A stretch of DNA of 64,000 nt from CBDEVH01 sp965243565 (GTDB lineage Bacteria; Pseudomonadota; Gammaproteobacteria; Tethybacterales; Persebacteraceae): assembly GCA_965243565.1 (NCBI GenBank), contig OZ251571.1, positions 868,001-932,000 of the forward strand, given 5' to 3'. The notes under the pieces are model-generated. The model worked only from the letters and a program-made list of their open reading frames with translations, did not search any database and was not told the origin of the DNA. How positions within the stretch are numbered: the first letter of the stretch is position 1; every line of letters begins with the position of its first letter. The translations under genes were made by a program, and so were the position numbers. Below are positions 26,966-35,248 of this stretch, one piece after another.

Positions 26966-29419
26966 ATGAATTATCCATTTAAATCGATTGAAGAAAACAC
27001 CCAAAAAATTTGGGAAAGTCAAAATATTTTTCATGCAAGTGAAAAATCGACAAAACCTAAATTTTATTGTTTGTCGATGTTTCCTTATCCTTCTGGACGC
27101 TTACATATGGGGCATGTACGCAACTATACGATTGGTGATATGCTATCGCGTTATCGCCGTATGTGTGGCGATAATGTCTTGCAGCCATTGGGTTGGGATG
27201 CTTTTGGTATGCCGGCAGAAAACGCCGCGATTGACAATAAAATCCCCCCAGCCAAATGGACTTATGCCAATATAGATGAAATGCGCACCCAACTAAAGCG
27301 TTTGGGATTGGCAATTGATTGGGATCGCGAGATAACCACCTGTGATGCCAGTTATTACAAATGGGAGCAACTATTTTTTATAAAGCTTTATAAAGAAGGC
27401 GTGATTTATAAAAAAACAGGTGTGGTTAATTGGGACCCGGTGGACCATACTGTATTGGCAAATGAGCAGGTTGTTGATGGGCGTGGATGGCGTTCGGGAG
27501 CGTTAATCGAAAGACGGCAAATCCCCATGTATTTTATGAAAATTACCGATTATGCCGATGAATTATTAGACGAACTCGATAATCTTGAGCATTGGCCAGA
27601 AGCAGTCAAAACCATGCAGCGCAATTGGATTGGGCGTTCTTATGGTGCGCGTGTTAAGGCTAAAATTGACGGACAAGACACCGATTTAGAATTTTTTACA
27701 ACTCGCCCTGATACCATTTATGGCATGACATTTTGCGGAATCGCTCCAGAACACCCCGTGTCATTAAAAGCCGCCGAAACAGATCCAAAACTAGCCGCTT
27801 TTATAAAAGATTGTCAAAAACTAGCCGCCACCGAAGAAGCATTAGAAACGGTTGAAAAAGAAGGCTATCGCTTGCCATTTGATGCGATTCACCCACTACA
27901 GCCTGACCGTAAAATCCCTATTTTTGTTGCCAATTATATACTGGCTCAATACGGCACAGGTGCTATTTATGGTTGCCCTGCCCACGACCAACGCGACTTA
28001 GACTTTGCCCGAAAATACAATTTGGATGTGATCCCAGTGGTATTGCCTGCCGATGCGGATACCCATAGCATTAAAGTTGGTAATAAAGCGTTAATTGGTA
28101 ACGGCGTTATGGTTAATTCTGAAAGTTTAAATGGATTTGACAATGAACAAGCCAAGCTAGAAGCGATAAAATTACTTGAACAAAATAATCGAGGGAAAAC
28201 CGAAAAACAATACCGCTTACGCGATTGGGGTATTTCAAGACAACGTTATTGGGGCTGCATTATCCCTATTGTCCATTGTGATGCTTGTGGCGATGTGCTC
28301 GAAAAAGAAGAAAACCTGCCCATTCGCCTGCCTTTGGATGTTGAAATCAGCGGTAGAGGCTCTCCCCTTACCAGTAAAGACGACTTTATAAATTGCTTAT
28401 GTCCACAATGTGGCAATAAAGCCAGCAGAGAAACCGATACCATGGACACTTTTGTCGAATCATCTTGGTATTTTTCTCGCTACACTTCTCATGATTGCGA
28501 TACAAAGATGATTGATGAACGTGCAGATTATTGGATGCCGGCGGATCAATACATTGGTGGTATTGAACATGCCTGCTTACATTTGCTGTACGCCCGTTTT
28601 TATCATAAACTGATGCGTGATGCGGGTATGTTTAAAGACAAAAGTGCCAAGTATAACGAACCTTTTACACGTTTGTTGTGTCAGGGCATGGTGTTAAAAA
28701 ATGGCACTAAAATGTCCAAGTCAAAGGGAAATACTGTTGACCCACAAATATTAATTGACGAGTACGGTGCGGATACTGCCCGCTTGTTTACTATTTTTGC
28801 ATCGCCACCAGAGCAATCACTAGAATGGTCAGATGACGGTATAAAAGGTTGCTATCGTTTTTTAAATAGATTATGGGTAGCTGCCGAATCACTCAAAGAG
28901 TGGGAAGAAAAAACAGCAGGAGACGATTCGCAAAATGCGCTACTGCATGACAGTGAAAAAAAGATAAACGCTATATTGCAAAAAGCACAATTTGACATGG
29001 AGCGAATGCGTTATAACAACATCCCTTCTGCTGCTATGCAAATTGTCAATATTATCTACACGATAAACACGACCACTGGGGCGGCAAAACTATTGCGTTA
29101 TGGAATTTCTGCGGTGCTTCGCTTATTAGCACCTGCCGTGCCACATATTACCCAACAGTTATGGCGGTCGTTGGGTTTTGGTGATATGATTATTGACGCA
29201 CCTTGGCCTACTGCGCAAACACTAGACAGCAATAGCACCGTATCACTAGTGGTTCAAATAAACGGCAAAAAACGCGGAATAGTTGAAGTCTTGCCTGATG
29301 AAGACCAACAATCTATCCTTGAAAAACTAAAGCAAGATGAGGGTATTGGTAAATATTTAAGCGGCACACCTAAAAAAGTGATTATTGTTCCTAAAAAACT
29401 AATCAATATTGTGGTGTAA
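26966..29419 (+). CDS. leuS: Leucyl-tRNA synthetase
   Basis: 817 residues, class Ia. HIGH signature HMGH (residues 47-50, in YPSGRLHMGHVRNY), CP1 editing domain (FFTTRPDTIYGMTF), zinc-type CxxC pair and KMSKSKGNTV near residue 590 are present. Slightly shorter than the approximately 860-residue E. coli enzyme but with all catalytic parts. Charges tRNA-Leu in the cytosol. End of the msrP-msrQ-mscS-rsmE-leuS run. Confidence 0.97.
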   Translation: MNYPFKSIEENTQKIWESQNIFHASEKSTKPKFYCLSMFPYPSGRLHMGHVRNYTIGDMLSRYRRMCGDNVLQPLGWDAFGMPAENAAIDNKIPPAKWTYANIDEMRTQLKRLGLAIDWDREITTCDASYYKWEQLFFIKLYKEGVIYKKTGVVNWDPVDHTVLANEQVVDGRGWRSGALIERRQIPMYFMKITDYADELLDELDNLEHWPEAVKTMQRNWIGRSYGARVKAKIDGQDTDLEFFTTRPDTIYGMTFCGIAPEHPVSLKAAETDPKLAAFIKDCQKLAATEEALETVEKEGYRLPFDAIHPLQPDRKIPIFVANYILAQYGTGAIYGCPAHDQRDLDFARKYNLDVIPVVLPADADTHSIKVGNKALIGNGVMVNSESLNGFDNEQAKLEAIKLLEQNNRGKTEKQYRLRDWGISRQRYWGCIIPIVHCDACGDVLEKEENLPIRLPLDVEISGRGSPLTSKDDFINCLCPQCGNKASRETDTMDTFVESSWYFSRYTSHDCDTKMIDERADYWMPADQYIGGIEHACLHLLYARFYHKLMRDAGMFKDKSAKYNEPFTRLLCQGMVLKNGTKMSKSKGNTVDPQILIDEYGADTARLFTIFASPPEQSLEWSDDGIKGCYRFLNRLWVAAESLKEWEEKTAGDDSQNALLHDSEKKINAILQKAQFDMERMRYNNIPSAAMQIVNIIYTINTTTGAAKLLRYGISAVLRLLAPAVPHITQQLWRSLGFGDMIIDAPWPTAQTLDSNSTVSLVVQINGKKRGIVEVLPDEDQQSILEKLKQDEGIGKYLSGTPKKVIIVPKKLINIVV

Positions 29420-29421
29420 GT

Positions 29422-29451
29422 TAAAAAAAGGCGGTTCATCTAAGAACCGCC
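29422..29451 (-). terminator. Rho-independent terminator of the pycAB transcript
   Basis: Perfect 8-bp stem GGCGGTTC / GAACCGCC with a 6-base loop. On the minus strand it is followed by seven T. It lies immediately after the leuS stop, about 120 bases past the end of pycB. Confidence 0.8.
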
Positions 29452-29480
29452 CCAAAAGGAAAAATGGTTTATGCTAGCAT

Positions 29481-29503
29481 TATATCATAATAAATATGAT
29501 ATA
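29481..29503. other. AT-rich inverted repeat
   Basis: Arms TATATCATA and TATGATATA with a 5-base spacer, between the two convergent terminators. No assigned role. Confidence 0.3.
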
Positions 29504-29530
29504 TATTATTTTTAATAAAAAGCAGAGTTT

Positions 29531-29580
29531 ACAATCATTTATATAGATATATTGATATAAATGATTGTTTTATTTTTTAT
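29531..29580 (+). terminator. Hairpin terminator of leuS
   Basis: A perfect 14-bp stem (29531-29544 with 29555-29568) and a 10-base loop, followed on the plus strand by tttattttttat. AT-rich stem but long. Its T-run overlaps the pycB stop codon. Confidence 0.65.
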
Positions 29581-29848
29581 TAGCGGGGTGAATATCAATT
29601 AGCAATTCTTTGGATTTTACGCTATCACCTTTTTCGACAAAGACAGTAACCACTTGTCCGCTGACAGGAGCGAGGATAGAGTTTTCCATTTTCATGGCTT
29701 CGATGACCAATACTGTATCGCCGGCTTTGACTTTTTGCCCTTCTTTGACCATAACGGCGGTAATGGTACCGGGAATGGTTGTACTGACATGTCCGGGAGA
29801 GTTTTTAGCGGTTGGTTTTTCTGTGCTCTTGCCATTGCTCTTGCCATC
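29570..29848 (-). pseudogene. pycB: Biotinyl (BCCP) domain of PycB in a shifted frame
   Basis: Open from just after a TAA at 29849-29851, reading DGKSNGKSTEKPTAKNSPGH then VSTTIPGTITAVMVKEGQ and the biotinylation motif VIEAMKMEN to TAA. This is the missing C terminus of the upstream carboxyltransferase gene, one base out of frame. The only ATG in this frame (29752) falls inside the domain and would delete its first strand, so independent expression of a functional carrier is unlikely. Either a one-base error or mutation, or recoding, lies between about 29795 and 29848. Confidence 0.8.
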
Positions 29849-31419
29849 TTACTTACATCTGCCGATAATGTACTGCTTTCTAATAGCACCTCTTCTGATA
29901 CACCATCTACGGTAAAGTACAATAGGCGTCTATTTGCCTTTTTATTGCCTAAGCCTGTAAGACATATATTATAGGTTTCACCGTGAATCGTTATTTCATA
30001 CTCTGAACTATCCGATAATTCCATCGGCTTGGAGGTATTGACATTGGCTTGCGGGTCTTGTAGCTCTAGAGGCTTGAGCTGTCCGGCTGCTTGTTCTTGC
30101 AAAAATGTTTTGCCAATTTCAGGAAACATCGCATAAATCAATAAGTCATTATCGTTTTTTATTAAGCCAAATGCATTATTGCGTAGGCTATCCATTTCTT
30201 TATTTTTAGGGTTAAATTTGGCTATCTTTTTGCCCTTTTTTTCTTTTTCTACCTGCTTGAGTAGTTTGGCATCTACTTTGCCAGGGATTTTTCCATATCC
30301 ACCCTCTAAGTAATGCTTGCTTTCTTGTGAGAGGTTGGCATATCGGCTTTCTCCAATGACATTGAGGGTAGATTGAGCAGCGACAATTTGTGATGTCGGT
30401 GTGACCAATGGTGGATAACCAAAGTCTTTTCGTACTTCGGGTATTTCCTTTAGCACATCAGGTAGTTTTTCTAGGCAGTCTTGTTCACGCAATTGATTGA
30501 CTAAATTGGAGATCATACCGCCCGGTACATGGTGCTTTAATACGGTGGGGTCAACGCCAGTCGATTTACTTTCAAATTCCCAGTACTTTTTACGGATGTG
30601 CTGAAAATACTCGGCAATACTCTCAAGTTCTTCAGTTTTTAGCCCTGTTTCTATACCGCGTTCTTCTAGCATGATGTTCATGGTTTCGGTGGCAGGATGG
30701 CTAGATCCGCCTGAAAACGGCGAAATGACCGTGTCAATGACATCAGCACCGGCTTCGATGGCACGTAATTGCGTGAGTGGTGCCAAACCAGACGTATAAT
30801 GGGTGTGTATATGAATGGGTAGGTTAATTTTATCCTTAATGTCACGGACCAACTGAAAACAGGCTTCTGGTGCCATAATGCCTGCCATGTCTTTGATGAC
30901 GATGGAATCACAACCACTATCGGCAAACAATAATGCTAATTTTAAAAATTTTTGACTGTTATGCACCGGACTGGTGGTGTAGCAAATAGTACCTTGAGCG
31001 TGTTTTTTTACCTTTTTTACTTCTTTAATGACTTCTTTCATGTTCTCAAAATCATTCATCGCATCGAATATTCTAAAAATATCCATTCCCGTATTGGCGG
31101 CTTGTTTGACAAAAGCATGAACGACATCATTGGTATAAGGGCGATATCCCAATAAATTACGCCCGCGTAATAGCATTTGTAGCGGTGTATTGGGCAATGC
31201 CTGCCGTAGTTGGCTTAAGCGATTCCATGGGTCTTCGCGTAAAAAACGAATGCAGGAGTCAAAGGTTGCCCCTCCCCATGCTTCTAGTGACTGAAAACCA
31301 GCATTGTCTAATGATTTGGTTATGGGCAGCATGTCTTCGGTTTTTAGTCGGGTTGCAATTAAAGATTGATGCCCGTCACGCAGAATAAGTTCAGTAATGC
31401 CTACTTTTCTTTTTTTCAT
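29692..31419 (-). CDS. pycB: Pyruvate carboxylase subunit B (carboxyltransferase), frameshifted
   Basis: 575 residues as read, the last 30 or so being out-of-frame. Carboxyltransferase barrel: LRDGHQSL at the N terminus, metal ligands in HIHTHYTSG, reactive Lys in VIKDMAG, then the PYC-OADA domain. The biotin domain follows in another frame (29570-29848). Together with pycA upstream (26-base gap) this is the two-subunit type that makes oxaloacetate from pyruvate. An oxaloacetate decarboxylase alpha is the alternative, but no membrane beta subunit is near. If the shift is real, anaplerosis through this enzyme would be lost. Confidence 0.85.
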   Translation of the reverse strand: MKKRKVGITELILRDGHQSLIATRLKTEDMLPITKSLDNAGFQSLEAWGGATFDSCIRFLREDPWNRLSQLRQALPNTPLQMLLRGRNLLGYRPYTNDVVHAFVKQAANTGMDIFRIFDAMNDFENMKEVIKEVKKVKKHAQGTICYTTSPVHNSQKFLKLALLFADSGCDSIVIKDMAGIMAPEACFQLVRDIKDKINLPIHIHTHYTSGLAPLTQLRAIEAGADVIDTVISPFSGGSSHPATETMNIMLEERGIETGLKTEELESIAEYFQHIRKKYWEFESKSTGVDPTVLKHHVPGGMISNLVNQLREQDCLEKLPDVLKEIPEVRKDFGYPPLVTPTSQIVAAQSTLNVIGESRYANLSQESKHYLEGGYGKIPGKVDAKLLKQVEKEKKGKKIAKFNPKNKEMDSLRNNAFGLIKNDNDLLIYAMFPEIGKTFLQEQAAGQLKPLELQDPQANVNTSKPMELSDSSEYEITIHGETYNICLTGLGNKKANRRLLYFTVDGVSEEVLLESSTLSADVSKMARAMARAQKNQPLKTLPDMSVQPFPVPLPPLWSKKGKKSKPAIQYWSSKP

Positions 31420-31445
31420 AGTCTATTCTCCACAGTAAACTATCG

Positions 31446-32864
31446 TTAGAAACCCGCTTTAATGGTTAAGGCAGCTGCAAGTGCAAGTGCAATATCCTCT
31501 GACGGATTGTCTCGTGTAATGTTGGTTAGTTCGGGATGATTAGCAACAAAACTGGTATCAAATTTTGCGGCTTTAAATTCGGGGGTATCCAGAATATTAA
31601 TGTAATATGGAAGGGTCGTTTTTATGCCCGATACATTAATATCTCTTAAGGTGCGTTTGCCTCTTGCCAACAGGCTGTCCCAATCCAATGCCCATGTAAT
31701 AACTTTGGCACAGAGTGAATCGTAATAAGGAGGGATTTCATAACCGGTATAAATAGCAGAATCCGTCCGAACGCCGGGTCCGCCGGGTGCGTAATATTTG
31801 GATACTTTGCCAAAGGAAGGCAGAAAATCCTTGCTTGGATCTTCTGCATTAATGCGAAACTCCATCGCATAACCACGTCGTACAATACCCGCTTGCGTCA
31901 TTGATAATCGGTTACCATTGGCAATGGATATTTGTTCCTGAATAAGGTCAATACCTGTTATTTGCTCGGTAACAGGGTGTTCAACTTGAATACGGGAATT
32001 CATTTCTAAGAAATAAAAATCACCATTTTTATCCATTAAAAATTCGACTGTGCCAGCACTTTCGTAGTTGGTAGCAACGGCAATTTTTACAGCGCGTCTA
32101 CAGACAATGTCACGTTGGATGTCGGTCAGCTGTGGCGATGGAGCAATTTCGATGAGCTTTTGATTGCGCCGTTGAATCGAGCAGTCTCTATCAAATAGAT
32201 GAACGACATCTCCATGCTTATCGCCCATTATTTGGACTTCGATATGTTTGGGGTTCAGAATGCATTTTTCAATAAAAATATCACCATTGCCAAAAGCGTT
32301 TAGTGCTTCAGAATGTACAATGGGGAAAAACGTTTTAATGTCCTTGCGATTATTGCACATGCGGATACCCCTCCCGCCTCCGCCTGCAGCGGCTTTTAGC
32401 ATAATTGGGTAGCCAATATCTTTGGCGATTGAAATCGCCTCATCATAGTTTGACACCACTCCGTCACTACCGGGAATCGGGTTGGCACCGACTTCTTGGG
32501 CTATTTTTCTGGCAGCAAGTTTGTCACCTAATTGTGCAATGGTGTTTTCTTTGGGACCAATAAAAATAACATTACTGGCTTCGCAGCGGCGTGCTAATTC
32601 GGGGTTTTCGGATAAAAAACCATAGCCGGGGTGAATGGCATCGCAATTGAGTAGCAAAGCATAACGGACAATTTTACGCGAGCTTAAGTAACCGGATAAT
32701 GGATCGGTACCAATGCGGTACGCTTCATCGGCTTTTTTTACATGTAATGAGTTTCTGTCAGCATCAGAATAAATAGCAATGGATTTAATCCCCATTTCGG
32801 CACATGACCGAATAATACGGACGGCTATTTCTCCACGGTTGGCAATGAGTAAGCGTTTAATCAT
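31446..32864 (-). CDS. pycA: Pyruvate carboxylase subunit A (biotin carboxylase)
   Basis: 472 residues. ATP-grasp biotin carboxylase: LIANRGEIAVRIIR at the N terminus, HPGYGFLSEN, KAAAGGGGRGIR, and FLEMNSRIQVEHPVTE. It carboxylates the biotin of the partner subunit with bicarbonate and ATP. AccC is the alternative, but the adjacent carboxyltransferase and longer C terminus favour PycA. The start codon lies in a 17-bp tandem duplication. Confidence 0.85.
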   Translation of the reverse strand: MIKRLLIANRGEIAVRIIRSCAEMGIKSIAIYSDADRNSLHVKKADEAYRIGTDPLSGYLSSRKIVRYALLLNCDAIHPGYGFLSENPELARRCEASNVIFIGPKENTIAQLGDKLAARKIAQEVGANPIPGSDGVVSNYDEAISIAKDIGYPIMLKAAAGGGGRGIRMCNNRKDIKTFFPIVHSEALNAFGNGDIFIEKCILNPKHIEVQIMGDKHGDVVHLFDRDCSIQRRNQKLIEIAPSPQLTDIQRDIVCRRAVKIAVATNYESAGTVEFLMDKNGDFYFLEMNSRIQVEHPVTEQITGIDLIQEQISIANGNRLSMTQAGIVRRGYAMEFRINAEDPSKDFLPSFGKVSKYYAPGGPGVRTDSAIYTGYEIPPYYDSLCAKVITWALDWDSLLARGKRTLRDINVSGIKTTLPYYINILDTPEFKAAKFDTSFVANHPELTNITRDNPSEDIALALAAALTIKAGF

Positions 32865-32881
32865 AGTAAGCGTTTAATCAT
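32848..32881 (-). repeat. 17-bp tandem duplication over the pycA start codon
   Basis: agtaagcgtttaatcat occurs twice head to tail (32848-32864 and 32865-32881). On the minus strand the upstream copy reads ATG ATT AAA CGC TTA CTA TGA, a six-codon mini-frame (MIKRLL, the same first residues as PycA) whose TGA overlaps the real ATG. Confidence 0.9.
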
Positions 32882-32891
32882 AGTAAGTAAG

Positions 32892-34265
32892 CTATCGGTT
32901 AAAAATTAATTCTTGCCCAGCGGGCATTTTGATGGTTTTTGATGATTTTTCGACCAATTGATCATTGTGCCAAACACAATTACCATTAACATAAGTGCTG
33001 TGCACTCGGTAGTCAAATTGATAATTTTCAAAAGGTGTCCAATTGCATTTAGATAAAATATCTTTGCGAATACTCGAGGTATTTTCAGACGTTTTTTCGA
33101 CGACGACAAAATCGGCATAGTAGCTTTCGCGGATATAGCCTCTGTTTGAAATTTTAAACAATTCTGCCACACGGTGTGCGGTTAGTCGAGAGATATCAGG
33201 CATGGTAAAGCCTTCTGTTTTTAACAATTGTAAATGTCCAGGCAAGGCGTATTCGATGGTAGGTAAGCCAGCAGGAGCGTTGGCGTACATTAGTTTTTTT
33301 TCTTTCAACAAATGTGGTGCGTGGTCGGTTGCCAATACATCAATGGTGGAATCCAATAAAGCTTGTTTTATAGCGTTTTGGTTTTCCAGTGATTTAATCG
33401 AAGGATTGCATTTTAGGCAATGCCCTAGACGATGGTAGTCACTTTCGTTAAATAAGAGATGATGAGCGCAGACTTCTCCGGTTATTTGCTTATTAATATC
33501 GCTTCCTTTTTCAAATAAATCAAGTTCTCGGGCAGTGGTAATATGCAATATATGTAAACGGGCATTAGTGCTTTTAGCCAATGCCACTGCTATTGCAGAG
33601 GAGTCATAGCAGGCTTGTTCATCGCGAATATTCGTGTGCTCAAAAGCAGGGATATTATCGCCATAAGTATCGTGAGCGGCATCAAACCGCTTAAGAATGC
33701 GTACATCGTCTTCGCAATGAGTCGCAATAAGAGTGGGCGCATTTTTAAAGATGTTTTCTAGAAAATCACTCTTAACTACCAAACTGCCAGTTGAAGATCC
33801 CATAAAAATTTTAATGCCTGCTATTTCCTGCGGGTTAGCGGCTTTAACGTCTTCAATGTTAAAATCGCTTGCGCCCAAATAAAAAGCATAGTTTGCCAAT
33901 GATTGGGTGGATGCTATTTTCTTTCTTTCGTTAATATGCTTCATGGTTGTTGAGGCTGGGTGAACATTGGGCATATCCATAAACGATGTAACGCCTCCGG
34001 CAACAGCAGCACGGCTTTCATGATAAATATCAGCTTTTGTGGTTAAACCAGGCTCGCGAAAATGCACTTGATCATCAATAACACCAGGAAATAACCACCT
34101 GCCCTCGATGTCAATCACCGTTTCATTACTTTTAGCCTCTATGTTACCAATGTACTCAATGCGATTATTGAAAACCCGTAAATCAGATTCAATAATGTTT
34201 CCTTCATTGACGATTCGTGCATTTTTAATAATATATTCGTTCTTGGAAAAAGAGTTTGCGTCCAT
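32892..34265 (-). CDS. pyrC: Dihydroorotase
   Basis: 457 residues from ATG 34265; the longer open frame to 34583 is antisense to the next gene. Amidohydrolase barrel; third step of pyrimidine synthesis. The usual His-x-His is Gln-x-His (DDQVHFREPG, Q66 and H68), a variant I recall from a dihydroorotase subfamily in Bacteroidetes and others. ATDHAPH near the C terminus supplies the catalytic Asp. The divergent neighbour starts only 25 bases away. Confidence 0.88.
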   Translation of the reverse strand: MDANSFSKNEYIIKNARIVNEGNIIESDLRVFNNRIEYIGNIEAKSNETVIDIEGRWLFPGVIDDQVHFREPGLTTKADIYHESRAAVAGGVTSFMDMPNVHPASTTMKHINERKKIASTQSLANYAFYLGASDFNIEDVKAANPQEIAGIKIFMGSSTGSLVVKSDFLENIFKNAPTLIATHCEDDVRILKRFDAAHDTYGDNIPAFEHTNIRDEQACYDSSAIAVALAKSTNARLHILHITTARELDLFEKGSDINKQITGEVCAHHLLFNESDYHRLGHCLKCNPSIKSLENQNAIKQALLDSTIDVLATDHAPHLLKEKKLMYANAPAGLPTIEYALPGHLQLLKTEGFTMPDISRLTAHRVAELFKISNRGYIRESYYADFVVVEKTSENTSSIRKDILSKCNWTPFENYQFDYRVHSTYVNGNCVWHNDQLVEKSSKTIKMPAGQELIFNR

Positions 34266-34290
34266 AATAGATATTCTACTACATTCTCTT

Positions 34291-35247
34291 ATGCCAAAAA
34301 TTATTTCATCAATCAATCGTGCTGCTAATAGTCTAAAAAATGGCGAGCTGGTTGCATTTGCAACTGAAACGGTGTATGGCTTGGGTGCGGTTGCCAATAA
34401 CCTTGAAGCAGTCGAAAAAGTGTATGCATACAAAGGTCGTCCGCGCGAACATCCGCTTATTTTACACTTACATGATGTGGGTGAATTACAACACTGGTGT
34501 CGCGATATTCCGCTTATGGCGAAAAAACTTGCCACTGCCTTTATGCCCGGTCCACTCACCTTATTACTCCCTAAAAAAGACACTAAAGTACAATTTGTTG
34601 GAAATTCCGATTATATCGCTGTGCGAATACCAGCCCATGTTGCGGCACGACAACTACTACAAGCTGTTGGCACCGGTGTGGTTGCTCCTTCTGCCAATCG
34701 TTTTGGATGTGTCAGTCCGACTTCTGCCGCTCATGTAAATACCGAGTTTTCCGATAAAGATGATTTGCTCATACTGGATGGTGGCGACTGTTCAGTGGGG
34801 ATCGAATCGACTATTGTTGGTTTTACTGAAGATGATTACTTTATTGCCCGTCCGGGAGATATAACAGCCAATGACATTGAACAATTATTGCATAAAAAGT
34901 CTATTAATACGCCTTTTACCACTCGTGCACCCGGTTTATTCTCAAAACATTACGCACCAAATACACCATTGCAACTTTGCACAAGTAATGACATTAACAG
35001 CATCATTGCTTTGTATAGCACTCCTATTGCAGTATTATCATCGGTAAGACCACCGACCTCCTTATTGCCACCGACAAGTCATTGGTATAAAGCACCCGAT
35101 AATGCCAAAGAATATGCACAGTCATTGTATAAAAATTTAAGACAAATGGACAAGCACGGCAGTGCAATAATACTAATAGAAACCCCACCAATGACCGATG
35201 AATGGCAAGCGGTTTATAACCGCTTGCAGCGGGCGGCTGCCAAATAA
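34291..35247 (+). CDS. L-threonylcarbamoyladenylate synthase (Sua5 type)
   Basis: 318 residues from ATG 34291. The N-terminal YrdC domain (LVAFATETVYGLGA, YAYKGRPREHPLILH, AVRIPAH, VVAPSANRFGCVSPT) is followed by a linker and C-terminal Sua5 domain (APGLFSKHYAPNTPL onwards), longer than TsaC of E. coli. Makes threonylcarbamoyl-AMP for t6A37 of ANN-decoding tRNAs. Converges on cca with one base between stops. Confidence 0.92.
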   Translation: MPKIISSINRAANSLKNGELVAFATETVYGLGAVANNLEAVEKVYAYKGRPREHPLILHLHDVGELQHWCRDIPLMAKKLATAFMPGPLTLLLPKKDTKVQFVGNSDYIAVRIPAHVAARQLLQAVGTGVVAPSANRFGCVSPTSAAHVNTEFSDKDDLLILDGGDCSVGIESTIVGFTEDDYFIARPGDITANDIEQLLHKKSINTPFTTRAPGLFSKHYAPNTPLQLCTSNDINSIIALYSTPIAVLSSVRPPTSLLPPTSHWYKAPDNAKEYAQSLYKNLRQMDKHGSAIILIETPPMTDEWQAVYNRLQRAAAK

Positions 35248-35248
35248 T

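Noticed and set aside
29570..29752. Free-standing 60-residue biotin carrier protein from ATG 29752
   Set aside because: This start lies inside the biotinyl domain and would remove its first strand; it is better read as the displaced end of pycB.
29800..29830. Programmed -1 frameshift in pycB
   Set aside because: The run G AAA AAC is not a strong slippery heptamer and no clear stimulatory hairpin or SD was seen; kept as an option only within the pycB finding.
31446..32864. Acetyl-CoA carboxylase AccC
   Set aside because: The adjacent carboxyltransferase of the pyruvate/oxaloacetate type and absence of accB point to PycA.
32892..34583. Longer dihydroorotase with a 106-residue extension
   Set aside because: The extra part is antisense to the Sua5 gene; ATG 34265 gives the normal family length.
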